This document shows positions 7,637-15,190 of a DNA stretch of 50,824 nucleotides, piece after piece. Every line of letters starts with the position of its first letter. Position 1 is the stretch's first letter. A program made the translations under genes and the position numbers. The DNA is from Oscillospiraceae bacterium Zagget12 (GTDB lineage Bacteria; Bacillota; Clostridia; UBA1381), in the NCBI GenBank assembly GCA_001941225.1, contig MSHM01000031.1, positions 1 through 50,824 of the forward strand, read 5' to 3'. Below the pieces are notes generated by a model. It did not search any database. It saw nothing but the letters and a program-made list of their open reading frames with translations, and was not told the origin of the DNA.

Positions 7637-7691
7637 ATTATATATGCCTTATGTAAAATCCGCTATCACGTTTATGTAAACACTGTGTAAA
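7637..7691 (-). promoter_or_regulatory. Promoter with Pho-box-like direct repeats
   Basis: A -10 TATAAT lies at 7637-7642. Upstream, TTTACA occurs three times (7652-7657, 7675-7680, 7686-7691) at spacings of 23 and 11 bp, close to multiples of one helical turn. There is no good -35. Direct TTxACA-type repeats with an 11-bp period are the known binding pattern of PhoP-type response regulators in Firmicutes, which fits phosphate-transport genes. Confidence 0.55.
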
Positions 7692-7848
7692 AAGTAGTCG
7701 GATTGTGACGTATTTTGCGGATTGATTTTTTGACAAAATATATGAAATATCTTGCAAAATGAGGTGTTTTGCTGTGATAAAATAATTATGTCAGCAGAAG
7801 TGGATATTGATATTAGCAGTTGTAATGATAAAAAATTGCCCTAAATAA
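7692..7848. other. Intergenic stretch between the phosphate operon and the esterase gene
   Basis: AT-rich and without a supported gene. A TTGACA at 7730 on + has no matching -10. An 18-codon frame on + (7788-7844) lacks a ribosome binding site. Confidence 0.3.
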
Positions 7849-7884
7849 AAAACAGCCGAGGTTTATATAGTCCTCGGCTGTTTT
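7849..7884. terminator. Bidirectional rho-independent terminator
   Basis: A perfect 13-bp stem (AAAACAGCCGAGG / CCTCGGCTGTTTT) with a 10-base loop. It lies about 55 bases past the stop of the minus-strand tannase-like gene. Confidence 0.8.
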
Positions 7885-7939
7885 AGTGTTTATTCACAAA
7901 TTTAATGTTTGAACAGTTTTAAAGCTCAAGTTTAAATGC

Positions 7940-10012
7940 TTATTCCAGACACTCGTTCACCCATTCGATGAAGTTATCGGTTGAGTTTCCGGTACGCTCC
8001 GCTGTGGTGTGTCCCGCGCCCCAAATCATTTCAAAATCAACATCTCTGCCGTAGTTTTCAAGGGCAAGAGTAAGATTTATTTCCGTTGAAAGCGCGGTAT
8101 CGCCCTGGTTTATTCCGGTGCGTATGCGCCAATATTCCGCAACATTAGATGTCTGATAACCGTCGTAATAATCCGAAAGATAATACATCGGGTTATACAT
8201 ATTCACTCTGTAATCTACGGTATTGCCGAGAGAATCGGTCTTTGCCAAATCCTCCGCGTATGCCGCGCCGTAGGTTTCGTTATCTTTTAACAGCTCCGCC
8301 ATAATCGGGTCGAAGTGCGCGCCGTTTCCGTCGGCATAGCCGAACAGCGTGTTCTCGCCCTGCGCCCTGTCGAGGTCGTCAAACGCGCCGACGCTCTTTG
8401 ACGCGTTCTTGCATGCGTTCACAAAATCCTCAACGCTCGTAACCGTCGCGGTGTTTGTCGCGCTGTCATAAGTAACCCATTCGCTGTCCTTGTTAAGGCT
8501 CGCGATATAGTCCTCGGCGGTTTCGTAGGTAACGTCCTCATCGGTGTCCGTGTCATCATTTGTTTCCAAACGCGTGATGCCGTCAAGCTCCTCGAAGTTG
8601 ATGTTATCCATACCACCGCCAAAGCCGCCTTCGCCTCTGCCGCCTTGACCGCCGCCCATGCCACCGGACTGCTGCGGAGTATACGGGAATTCTGTGTCTG
8701 TAAGGAAGTTATTCAGCGAACGCTCGATTTCGGATTTTACGTAATCATAATAGCTGTCCGCCTGATATATTCCGCTTTCGGATTCCGTAAGCGTCAGGAC
8801 ATTTCCGTCCTCGTCCTTTAGACCAATCTCGTTGATATACTCGGCAAATGCCGCCGCCATACCGTCGGACAGCGTCTGCATATCATCGGTCAATCCGCTG
8901 CGGCTTACGCCCAAATTCCACTCATACGCCTCGTTCGCCATATCGAGGTTGGTTATCGGACACCAGCACATTGAGCCGGTAACAGCATCGCTGTAGCCAT
9001 CAACCGCGCCTATCGCGTCAAGGTATGGAGTATACAAGTCGCTGTCGCCCGTAGCGCCCATTAGCGCACTCTGCGCGCCGCCGCCGCTCATTCCGAACGT
9101 GAATATTCTGTCCGTACTTCCGGCGATATTATCGGCATTATAGCGGATATATTTAACCGCCGCCTTTAGGTCGGTAACTCCCGTCGGAGCGCCCGCGTCA
9201 CGTCCGCGGCAGCCCGCGTACACATATACAAATCCCGCATCTGTGTAGCTCTTAACATCGCTTGCGTAAGCCGTGGGAGCCGCCATCGCAGAATATCCCG
9301 GTGTGTTTACCGGAATTACCATCGGCGCGGTTGCCGCCGTGTAGCCGTTTACGCTTGCCTCGCTGTTTACGGCGCAGGTGTATGTACCGTCACCGTTATC
9401 GGTCGCCGTCATATACGCGCCCGGCACAAAAACGCCGAGTGTTTCATAGGTTAAATCCGCCGGATTTGCGCAGTATTGTATGCCGACCTGCCAATATACG
9501 TCATCATCGGCGTTGTAATTCCATTTTGTGTTGTCAATCTTGGCAAGCTCCGTGCTTTCGGTCTTGCTTGAAATAGTCACTTTCATAGTTTCCTGCTCCC
9601 ATTCAACATTCGCGTCAAGGGTTTCCGAAATAAATCTTATCGGCACCATTGTGGTGTCGTCCTTAAGCTCCGGTGCCGCCAAAAGTGTGTAGCTCCCACC
9701 GTTTACAGTCGCATCCGTGCTGCCTATCTTAAGTGTTATGGTCTTATCGCCGTCTTGAACGGTTACTGTGTAGTCCGACTCGTTCCAGTCAACCTGTGCG
9801 CCGAGTCCCTCACTGATTACTCTCAGCGGAACAAGAGTGGTTCCGTCGATGATATACGACGGAGTAACCTCGATTTCGGTGCCGTTTACACTGATGTGAT
9901 TTTCTCCGACAATGAATGAAATATCCACGTCGTCAAGCGCCGACACTCCCGCGGCGGGCAATGTCAGCATTGCGGCGCTCAGCAGCGCCACCGTTGTTTT
10001 TTTGCCTTTCAT
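7940..10012 (-). CDS. Secreted tannase-like (subtype B) alpha/beta hydrolase with N-terminal stalk domain
   Basis: A 690-residue protein: signal peptide (about 1-25), copper-amine-oxidase-like domain (about 28-150), then a large alpha/beta hydrolase. The nucleophile motif GMSGGG places Ser at about 309. Asp of NQGDTA (about 638) and His of GAGHTT (about 668) are spaced like the Asp and His of bacterial tannases. 'CRGRDAGAPTG' and 'MCWCPITNLD' also fit that family. The likely role is hydrolysis of aromatic (for example galloyl) esters outside the cell; the substrate is inferred. A Gly-rich insert (about 455-480) interrupts the lid region. The start at 10012 has GGAGGA at good spacing and gives a clean signal peptide; the frame extends 10 codons further without support. 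Confidence 0.75.
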   Translation of the reverse strand: MKGKKTTVALLSAAMLTLPAAGVSALDDVDISFIVGENHISVNGTEIEVTPSYIIDGTTLVPLRVISEGLGAQVDWNESDYTVTVQDGDKTITLKIGSTDATVNGGSYTLLAAPELKDDTTMVPIRFISETLDANVEWEQETMKVTISSKTESTELAKIDNTKWNYNADDDVYWQVGIQYCANPADLTYETLGVFVPGAYMTATDNGDGTYTCAVNSEASVNGYTAATAPMVIPVNTPGYSAMAAPTAYASDVKSYTDAGFVYVYAGCRGRDAGAPTGVTDLKAAVKYIRYNADNIAGSTDRIFTFGMSGGGAQSALMGATGDSDLYTPYLDAIGAVDGYSDAVTGSMCWCPITNLDMANEAYEWNLGVSRSGLTDDMQTLSDGMAAAFAEYINEIGLKDEDGNVLTLTESESGIYQADSYYDYVKSEIERSLNNFLTDTEFPYTPQQSGGMGGGQGGRGEGGFGGGMDNINFEELDGITRLETNDDTDTDEDVTYETAEDYIASLNKDSEWVTYDSATNTATVTSVEDFVNACKNASKSVGAFDDLDRAQGENTLFGYADGNGAHFDPIMAELLKDNETYGAAYAEDLAKTDSLGNTVDYRVNMYNPMYYLSDYYDGYQTSNVAEYWRIRTGINQGDTALSTEINLTLALENYGRDVDFEMIWGAGHTTAERTGNSTDNFIEWVNECLE

Positions 10013-10108
10013 AGCAAAATCCTCCTTAATTTTTCTTAACACTTTTTATTTATGTAAATACTGCCGCCTAAGCGGAGGCATATTTATGTACGGTTAATTA
10101 TGAGGAGC

Positions 10109-10411
10109 TTAGCGAAATTCTTTCCTTATTTTTTCCACTGCCGCGTCAACGGCGGCTGTGTCGCCGAGTATTCCGACGCATATCATATGCTGAGGGCAGG
10201 TGCCGTTGATTTCAAAAACATCAACTCCGGACGTTTTTTGAGCCATATCACTCGCGTAAATCAAGTCGCACACGTCGCCGTGCAGCAGTGCCAACGCGCG
10301 GTCGTCCGTGAATATCTCGCTTATGTGCTTGTCGCGCACTCTTTCGAGTATGATTTCCCTTGCACCCTCCGAAACGGTTTTCATAACCCTTATTTTTATT
10401 CCATGCTCCAT
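10109..10411 (-). CDS. Small BMC-domain-like protein, solitary
   Basis: A 100-residue protein. The C-terminal half (DVFEINGTCPQHMICVGILGDTAAVDAAVEKIRKE) resembles the closing strand-helix of bacterial microcompartment shell domains, where 'G.TAAV.AA' is typical. No other shell or enzyme genes of a microcompartment are present, so if the fold is right it is an orphan and its role is unknown. It has its own strong promoter (10458-10486) and a clear AAGGAGAGAG site. The downstream neighbour, the tannase-like gene, starts 97 bases past its stop and could be co-transcribed. Confidence 0.5.
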   Translation of the reverse strand: MEHGIKIRVMKTVSEGAREIILERVRDKHISEIFTDDRALALLHGDVCDLIYASDMAQKTSGVDVFEINGTCPQHMICVGILGDTAAVDAAVEKIRKEFR

Positions 10412-10457
10412 AACACTCTCTCCTTTGTATGCACAAATAATTATTGCCGTTTAATTC

Positions 10458-10486
10458 ATTATACGCTTATATTTTCAGATAGTCAA
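10458..10486 (-). promoter_or_regulatory. Strong promoter of the BMC-like gene
   Basis: -35 TTGACT and -10 TATAAT are separated by 17 bp, about 45 bases before the start codon. Confidence 0.75.
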
Positions 10487-10571
10487 GTACCACATTTTAG
10501 GACATAAACAGACAAATTTCTCACATTTCGCTTTATTGAAATCATACAAATGGGGCTGTCGCAAATCGGCT

Positions 10572-10838
10572 TTAATTATCCGCGGCAGCCTCATTTATTA
10601 AATCTTCTTTTTTCTTATTTTTCTCCGGATCGTCAAATCCGAATGCCATTCTGTTTATTGTAACTCCGAGAATATGAGATAACGCTCTCATAGTTTCATC
10701 GTCCGGATACGCCTTATCGGTTTCATATCTCGTTATGTTGCCGACGGTTGTACCCACTCGCTCCGCGACCTCTTTCTTGGTAAGTCCGGCTCTTGTTCTG
10801 TAAATCATCAGCCTTTCGCCAAAAGTAAAAACCTCCAT
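10572..10838 (-). CDS. Small XRE-family helix-turn-helix regulator
   Basis: An 88-residue protein that is nearly all one Cro/C1-type HTH domain (about 5-65): LTKKEVAERVGTTVGNITRYE contains both HTH helices. A charged tail follows. It probably binds DNA as a dimer; targets are unknown. The start has GAAGGGGGAT. It begins 17 bases after the rsmA stop and very likely shares the rsmA promoter. Confidence 0.8.
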   Translation of the reverse strand: MEVFTFGERLMIYRTRAGLTKKEVAERVGTTVGNITRYETDKAYPDDETMRALSHILGVTINRMAFGFDDPEKNKKKEDLINEAAADN

Positions 10839-10854
10839 TTTGATTATCCCCCTT

Positions 10855-11709
10855 CTAATTTATCCTGTGTAAAATCGCGTCCGTCACGTCTGCAAATTCC
10901 TGCAAGGAGAGTGTTTCTCCTCTTCTCGACGGCGTCACGCCGACGCTCTCAAGCAAAGATGACATCTCGTCCTTGGGTATCGGGAAATTCGCGCAAAGAC
11001 AATTCAAAAGCGTTTTGCGCCGCTGAGAAAACGCCGCTTTGACAACTCTGAAAAACATCTTTTCGTCAATCACCACAACGGACGGCTTATCAAGCACCCT
11101 AAGCTTAAGCACCGCGCTGTCCACCTTGGGACGCGGAACAAAAAGCTGCGCCGGCACATCGGTCACTATTGACGGCTCCGTGAAGTATCGGCACATTACC
11201 GTTATCGCGCCGTAATCCTTTGAGGACGGCTCAGCCGCCATACGCGCCGCGACTTCCTTTTGCACCATAACCACAATATTTTTTATCGGCAGTCTTTCTT
11301 CAAGAAGTTTCGATATTATCGGAGTGGTAATGTAATACGGCAAATTCGCCGCTATGCTTACCCTTTCGCCGTTAAATTCATCATCTATCAGCTTTTTTAA
11401 ATCAAGCTTTAGCACGTCCGCGTTTATGATTTTTACATTGTCGAAGTCGGATAAGGTGTAGGCGAGTACGTCAATAAGTCGCTCGTCCAGCTCTATCGTT
11501 ACAACCTTTTTGCTTTCCGCCGCAAGCTGCGCCGTCAAAACGCCAAAGCCCGGACCTATCTCGATAACGCCGTTTTCAATCTCCGCCGCGTCCGATATAT
11601 CCTCCAAAACCTCTCTCGATGTGAGAAAATTCTGTCCCAAACCCTTTTTGAATGTAAATCCGAATTTTTCCTGTATGGCGCGTATTGTTTTTGGTGAAGT
11701 CAAATCCAT
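10855..11709 (-). CDS. rsmA: 16S rRNA (adenine1518-N6/adenine1519-N6)-dimethyltransferase
   Basis: A 284-residue protein of normal length. RsmA (KsgA) dimethylates two adjacent adenines in helix 45 of 16S rRNA during late 30S assembly, using S-adenosylmethionine. KKGLGQNFL near the N-terminus, EIGPGFGVLT (SAM motif I) and the catalytic NLPYYI motif are all present. The C-terminal part has the expected RPKVDSAV and AAFSQRRKTL. The ATG at 11709 has AAAGGGG. It is first in a two-gene unit with a small XRE regulator. Confidence 0.97.
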   Translation of the reverse strand: MDLTSPKTIRAIQEKFGFTFKKGLGQNFLTSREVLEDISDAAEIENGVIEIGPGFGVLTAQLAAESKKVVTIELDERLIDVLAYTLSDFDNVKIINADVLKLDLKKLIDDEFNGERVSIAANLPYYITTPIISKLLEERLPIKNIVVMVQKEVAARMAAEPSSKDYGAITVMCRYFTEPSIVTDVPAQLFVPRPKVDSAVLKLRVLDKPSVVVIDEKMFFRVVKAAFSQRRKTLLNCLCANFPIPKDEMSSLLESVGVTPSRRGETLSLQEFADVTDAILHRIN

Positions 11710-11743
11710 TTAAAATACCCCTTTAATCTTTAATAACGGAAAT

Positions 11744-11773
11744 ATTATACACCAAATCAGGACTTTTTTTCAA
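11744..11773 (-). promoter_or_regulatory. Promoter of rsmA
   Basis: -35 TTGAAA (inside the end of the upstream HTH gene) and -10 TATAAT are separated by 18 bp, with TG just before the -10. Confidence 0.6.
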
Positions 11774-12002
11774 TAGTTTCACCGAAATCCAGCAAACGAC
11801 TTTCGCTGATTTCCAGTGCCTCAGCCAATTTGCATATTGTTTCAAAGCTTGGCGCGGTAAAGATGTTTGGATTTTCTAATTTTTCCAAAAATGATTCGCT
11901 TATATTTGCCATTTCGGCAAGCTCCGCCTGCGTAAGCAAGCGGTACTTTCTGTTGTACGCCACATTCAGACCGAATTTTATCAGTTTTTCTCTGTATTTC
12001 AT
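11757..12002 (-). CDS. Small XRE-family helix-turn-helix regulator
   Basis: An 81-residue protein, essentially a single HTH domain: LTQAELAEMANISESFLEKLEN, then 'SFETICKLAEALEIS'. The start is ATG 12002 with GGGTGA; a TTG at 12005 is a less likely alternative. An inverted repeat upstream (12017-12058) could be its own operator. Targets are otherwise unknown. Confidence 0.8.
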   Translation of the reverse strand: MKYREKLIKFGLNVAYNRKYRLLTQAELAEMANISESFLEKLENPNIFTAPSFETICKLAEALEISESRLLDFGETIEKKS

Positions 12003-12016
12003 CAAATCACCCGTTT

Positions 12017-12058
12017 AAATTTCTCTATAATAGAATTTTAATATAATTCGAGAAATTT
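12017..12058 (-). promoter_or_regulatory. Nested inverted repeats upstream of the XRE gene, possible operator
   Basis: The outer arms AAATTTCTC (12017-12025) and GAGAAATTT (12050-12058) are perfect. Inside lies a second repeat, GAATT/AATTC. The whole stretch is AT-rich, overlaps the expected promoter region and ends 15 bases from the start codon. This fits autoregulation by the dimeric HTH protein. Confidence 0.45.
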
Positions 12059-12121
12059 ATGTATATATTTTAAATGCTTAAATCCACATTGTGAATGATG
12101 ATTTCCTTTCTGTCAGTGTGA

Positions 12122-12679
12122 TTAAATACAAAACAGATGCTCTGCGAGAGTTTTAAGTCCTATAAGTATAAGAACAATACCGCCGGCGGTTTCCGCGCCG
12201 GAGCCGAGAAAGCCTCCGAAACGTCTGCCCAGAAAAATACCGCAGAACGAAAAAAGAAAGGCGGTTATACCGATTAGCGCCGACGACATCAGTATCGGCG
12301 AATCAACAGCGGCAAGCGTCACGCCCGCCGCAAGCGCGTCGATGCTTGTGGCAACTGCCATCAGTAAAAGAGTAGATGTTTTAAACGGCGAGGACGGTAT
12401 TTCGCGCACAGAATGCGATTCCTTTATCATTCTTATTCCCAAAAACGCAAGCAGGGCAAACGCTATCCAGTGGTCCGCGCTTTCTATGTAACCGGCGGCA
12501 AATCCCGAAATAAAATTGCCGATGCACGGCATTATAAACTGAAACGCGCCGAAGAAAAAGCCTACCTTCAGCGCGTCGGTAATGCGTATATCGTTTACCA
12601 ACATTCCGTCGGTCACGGCAACGGAAAAAGCGTCCATAGCAAGTGCCGCGGCAAGAAAAACAAGCGAAAATATATCCAT
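12122..12679 (-). CDS. mntP: Manganese efflux pump MntP
   Basis: A 185-residue protein with six predicted membrane helices in two repeats. Each repeat carries the acidic signature: ALAMDAFSVAVTDG near the N-terminus and ATSIDALAAGVTLA in the middle. MntP exports Mn2+ and protects against manganese excess. The ATG at 12679 follows GGAGG; the frame extends 14 codons upstream through a GC-rich hairpin and is rejected. I looked for the yybP-ykoY manganese riboswitch in the leader and did not see its conserved core. Confidence 0.92.
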   Translation of the reverse strand: MDIFSLVFLAAALAMDAFSVAVTDGMLVNDIRITDALKVGFFFGAFQFIMPCIGNFISGFAAGYIESADHWIAFALLAFLGIRMIKESHSVREIPSSPFKTSTLLLMAVATSIDALAAGVTLAAVDSPILMSSALIGITAFLFSFCGIFLGRRFGGFLGSGAETAGGIVLILIGLKTLAEHLFCI

Positions 12680-12805
12680 ATAAACCTCCGTCCCGCCGCC
12701 CTGCGGCGGCATAAATTCCAACGCGGAAAAGAAAAAATCAGATTATCTTTCGCGTCAGACCTACGCTTTGATTTTATGCGTTTATATTTGAGGTAATGAA
12801 TACAA

Positions 12806-13186
12806 TCACAAAATATTTTCCCAACGCATTTCATAATTTTTCGGCAAATGCTCAAACAAAAAATTCAGCACCTTGCACCGAGAAAGCGCATCCGTGCGCT
12901 GTCCGCCGTCTATATATTCCGTCATTTCCGATATATTCATCTCTATTTTGTCCAGCTCCTCGTGATTGCCGGTCATAGCGAGAACAGTGCGTTCTTTGGA
13001 AAGGTACTCGTCAAGCTGTGCCGCTTTTTCCGCCGCGCCGACATAATCCTCGCTTTCAAGACGCTCCGTAATCTGCCTGCTGATTTCTCCCAACTCATCG
13101 GAAACATTCTCTATATGACTTGTGTACGCGATACTTCCCGCCACGATTACCGCCGCAATACATATCGATATTATCACGCCTTTCAT
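12806..13186 (-). CDS. DUF4363 family protein
   Basis: A 126-residue protein with one N-terminal membrane helix (about 3-21) and a helical, charged extracytoplasmic domain (ESEDYVGAAEKAAQLDEY..., DALSRCKVLNFLFEHLP). It matches DUF4363, which in Clostridia is usually encoded directly after a DUF421 gene, as here. The start overlaps the DUF421 stop as ATGA, so the two are translationally coupled. The function is unknown. Confidence 0.8.
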   Translation of the reverse strand: MKGVIISICIAAVIVAGSIAYTSHIENVSDELGEISRQITERLESEDYVGAAEKAAQLDEYLSKERTVLAMTGNHEELDKIEMNISEMTEYIDGGQRTDALSRCKVLNFLFEHLPKNYEMRWENIL

Positions 13187-13884
13187 CTCTTATGCTCCTT
13201 TTTATCACGCTCGCCCTTTAGCTGTATAAAAAGCTCGTCCTCTGCGTCCAAAGACGCTATAAACACGTCCTTAACGCTCTTTATTCCGCGCTTTTTTATT
13301 TCAGCGTCAAGCCAGGCTATGTCCTTTTGAGCGCGTCTAAGCTCGTGCTGATTAAGAGTTCCGTCGGATATTATCGTACAGGGAAGTCCGTCATGACGGA
13401 CATTCTCCAATTTCATATCCTCCACGGTGGCAGTACGCGCCTTATCCTTTGGTATCACGCTTAATTTGCCGCTCGTTTCCACCACGGCAACCTCCACGTC
13501 GGAAATATCGTGGCAATTATTCAGACGCAGCTCTTCAAGCAAATCATTTATATTAAACCGCAGCCGCGCAAGCTCTCCCTCGTTTATATGTCCGTCGTAT
13601 ATAACTATGCTCGGCTCACCGCTCAGAAATTTACGCATTTTCTTGCTTTTAAGGCTCATATACGACATCATAACCTCAGCCACAATAAGCGTCATAACCG
13701 GTATTATGCCCGAAAGCAGCGGTATGTCTATCGCCTGCATAGGCACCGACGCGAGGTCGGAAATCATTATCGCAACCACAAGCTCCGACGGTTGCAATTC
13801 TCCGAGCTGTCTTTTACCCATTATGCGCATCGCGATAATCACAATGCCGTACAGAATAAGAGTTCTGACCACCAATACGAGCAT
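13183..13884 (-). CDS. DUF421 (YetF-like) membrane protein
   Basis: A 233-residue protein. Three membrane helices in the first 80 residues precede a cytoplasmic domain with two YetF-type repeats. 'RIMGKRQLGELQPSELVVAIMISDLAS' with the following helix is the family signature, as are 'GEPSIVIYDGHIN' and 'LPCTIISDGTLNQHEL'. The family is common in spore-formers; its function is not well established. The ATG at 13884 lies 8 bases after GGAGG; the GTG two codons upstream is too close to it. Confidence 0.9.
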   Translation of the reverse strand: MLVLVVRTLILYGIVIIAMRIMGKRQLGELQPSELVVAIMISDLASVPMQAIDIPLLSGIIPVMTLIVAEVMMSYMSLKSKKMRKFLSGEPSIVIYDGHINEGELARLRFNINDLLEELRLNNCHDISDVEVAVVETSGKLSVIPKDKARTATVEDMKLENVRHDGLPCTIISDGTLNQHELRRAQKDIAWLDAEIKKRGIKSVKDVFIASLDAEDELFIQLKGERDKKEHKR

Positions 13885-13910
13885 ACCCACACCTCCGAAA
13901 TTAAGGCGGT

Positions 13911-13929
13911 CAAATCCGACACGGATTTG
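13911..13929 (-). promoter_or_regulatory. Perfect hairpin just upstream of the DUF421 ribosome binding site
   Basis: On the minus strand CAAATCCG/CGGATTTG form an 8-bp stem with a 3-base loop, ending 14 bases before the GGAGG at 13892-13896. There is no T-run, so it is not a terminator. It could shield or expose the translation start; no family match is claimed. Confidence 0.3.
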
Positions 13930-13978
13930 TCCGCGGTTTGTAAGTAGTATCCCTCGGACAGCGAATTTTATGTATCGC

Positions 13979-14007
13979 TTTACTTTTACACGCTAAAGTG
14001 ATATAAT
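13979..14007 (+). promoter_or_regulatory. Promoter of the YerC-like gene
   Basis: -35 TTTACT and -10 TATAAT with 17-bp spacing, preceded by TGA at the -10. The start codon is 34 bases downstream. Confidence 0.6.
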
Positions 14008-14040
14008 AATAGAGCATAAAGCCATAATAGGAGGATTAAC

Positions 14041-14334
14041 GTGAAGGAGATTAACGACAAAAGCACGGACGCGCTTTTTAAAGCCGTGCTGCAGCTCAAA
14101 AATACAGACGAATGCCGCAGATTTTTCAGCGACCTATGCACCATTTCGGAGCTAAAGTCAATGAGTCAGCGTATGGAGGTGGCGCTTATGCTCAAGCATA
14201 AAAACGTATACACCGACATAGCCGCCGAAACAGGCGCCTCCACAGCGACTATAAGCCGCGTCAACAGATGTATAAATTACGGCTGTGACGGCTACAATTT
14301 AGTAATCGAAAGATTGGAGAAAAAAGATGAATAG
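14041..14334 (+). CDS. YerC/YecD family TrpR-related protein
   Basis: A 97-residue all-helical protein. The TrpR-like HTH runs from about residue 35 to 80, with SELKSMSQRMEVALML and TGASTATISRVNRCINYG. The family belongs to the Trp repressor fold and is widespread in Firmicutes; its ligand and targets are not settled. The start is GTG behind AGGAGG. It overlaps the following methyltransferase by 8 bases. Confidence 0.9.
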   Translation: MKEINDKSTDALFKAVLQLKNTDECRRFFSDLCTISELKSMSQRMEVALMLKHKNVYTDIAAETGASTATISRVNRCINYGCDGYNLVIERLEKKDE

Positions 14335-15064
14335 CTATTCCGATTTTGCCTATATATACGACTCTCTTATGCACCGCGATATTGACTACGAAAAATGGGC
14401 GGACTATATCGAGAATATTTTTACCCTGTACGGTGTGAATCCGTCGCTTGTATGCGACCTCGCCTGCGGCACGGGAAATATCACAATACCGCTTGCCCGC
14501 CGCGGCTATGATATGACGGGCGTGGATATTTCGGAGGATATGCTGAACATTGCGCGTTCAAAATCCGAGGGACTGGATATACTTTTTCTCAATCAAAGTA
14601 TGAACGACCTTGATTTATACGGAACAATGGGCGCGTTTTTATGTATGATTGACGGGCTTAATTACATATTGCCGCCAAAATCGCTGCTTAAGCTTTTCAC
14701 GCGGATAAAAACCTGCTTTATAGATGACGGCGGTCTTTTTATCTTTGATATAAGCACAGAATACAAGCTGAAAAACATAATCGGCTCAAACACCTTTGTC
14801 CACTGCGATAAAAACATTTTCTACACCTGGCAGAACAGGTATATCGAGAAAAGAAAGCTGTCGGATATGTTCCTGACCTTCTTTGTAAAGCAGGGTAAAA
14901 AATACGCGCGTTTCGAGGAACGGCATTTGCAGAGGGCACATTCTGTCGGCGAGCTTACATTTCTGCTCAAAAAGGCGGGATTTACCTCTGTTGACACGTT
15001 TGACGAGCTGTCGTTTGCCGCGCCCAATCAGAACAGCGAACGAATTGTTTTCGTATGCCGCTAA
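14327..15064 (+). CDS. Class I SAM-dependent methyltransferase
   Basis: A 245-residue protein with a classic Rossmann methyltransferase domain: VCDLACGTGNITIPLA (SAM motif I, about 42-57), MTGVDISEDML (motif II), and FDISTEYKL in the second half. The N-terminus (YSDFAYIYDSLM) is typical of a frequent Firmicutes subfamily encoded near housekeeping genes. The substrate is unknown. It overlaps the YerC-like gene and is co-translated with it. Confidence 0.88.
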   Translation: MNSYSDFAYIYDSLMHRDIDYEKWADYIENIFTLYGVNPSLVCDLACGTGNITIPLARRGYDMTGVDISEDMLNIARSKSEGLDILFLNQSMNDLDLYGTMGAFLCMIDGLNYILPPKSLLKLFTRIKTCFIDDGGLFIFDISTEYKLKNIIGSNTFVHCDKNIFYTWQNRYIEKRKLSDMFLTFFVKQGKKYARFEERHLQRAHSVGELTFLLKKAGFTSVDTFDELSFAAPNQNSERIVFVCR

Positions 15065-15089
15065 AGCCCGAAAAATTATAGCATTTTCC

Positions 15090-15118
15090 TTGATTTTCGC
15101 GCCATTTTGTGGTATAAT
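15090..15118 (+). promoter_or_regulatory. Promoter of gyrA
   Basis: -35 TTGATT, 17-bp spacer ending in TGG (extended -10), and -10 TATAAT. The leader is about 70 bases long and ends in AGGAGG before the ATG. Confidence 0.75.
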
Positions 15119-15190
15119 AAATTAGTTAAAACCATTAAAGATTTTGCCCGAAAATTTAGCGTTTTGGGGCATTTAAAATAGGAGGAAATT

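Noticed and set aside
7788-7844. An 18-codon + strand frame just before the terminator at 7849
   Set aside because: There is no ribosome binding site or convincing promoter, and the peptide resembles nothing known.
10020-10105. Terminator between the BMC-like and tannase-like genes
   Set aside because: The GCCTCCGCTTAGGCGGC hairpin is imperfect and has no T-run on the minus strand.
12740-12790. Possible terminator between the DUF4363 gene and mntP
   Set aside because: The pairing (AATCA/TGATT with GCGT/ACGC) is broken by a large internal loop, so the call is too weak despite the T-rich stretch that follows.
12680-12800. Possible yybP-ykoY manganese riboswitch upstream of mntP
   Set aside because: The conserved GGGGAGUA-type core and its partner helix are not present; only a GC hairpin next to the ribosome binding site is visible.
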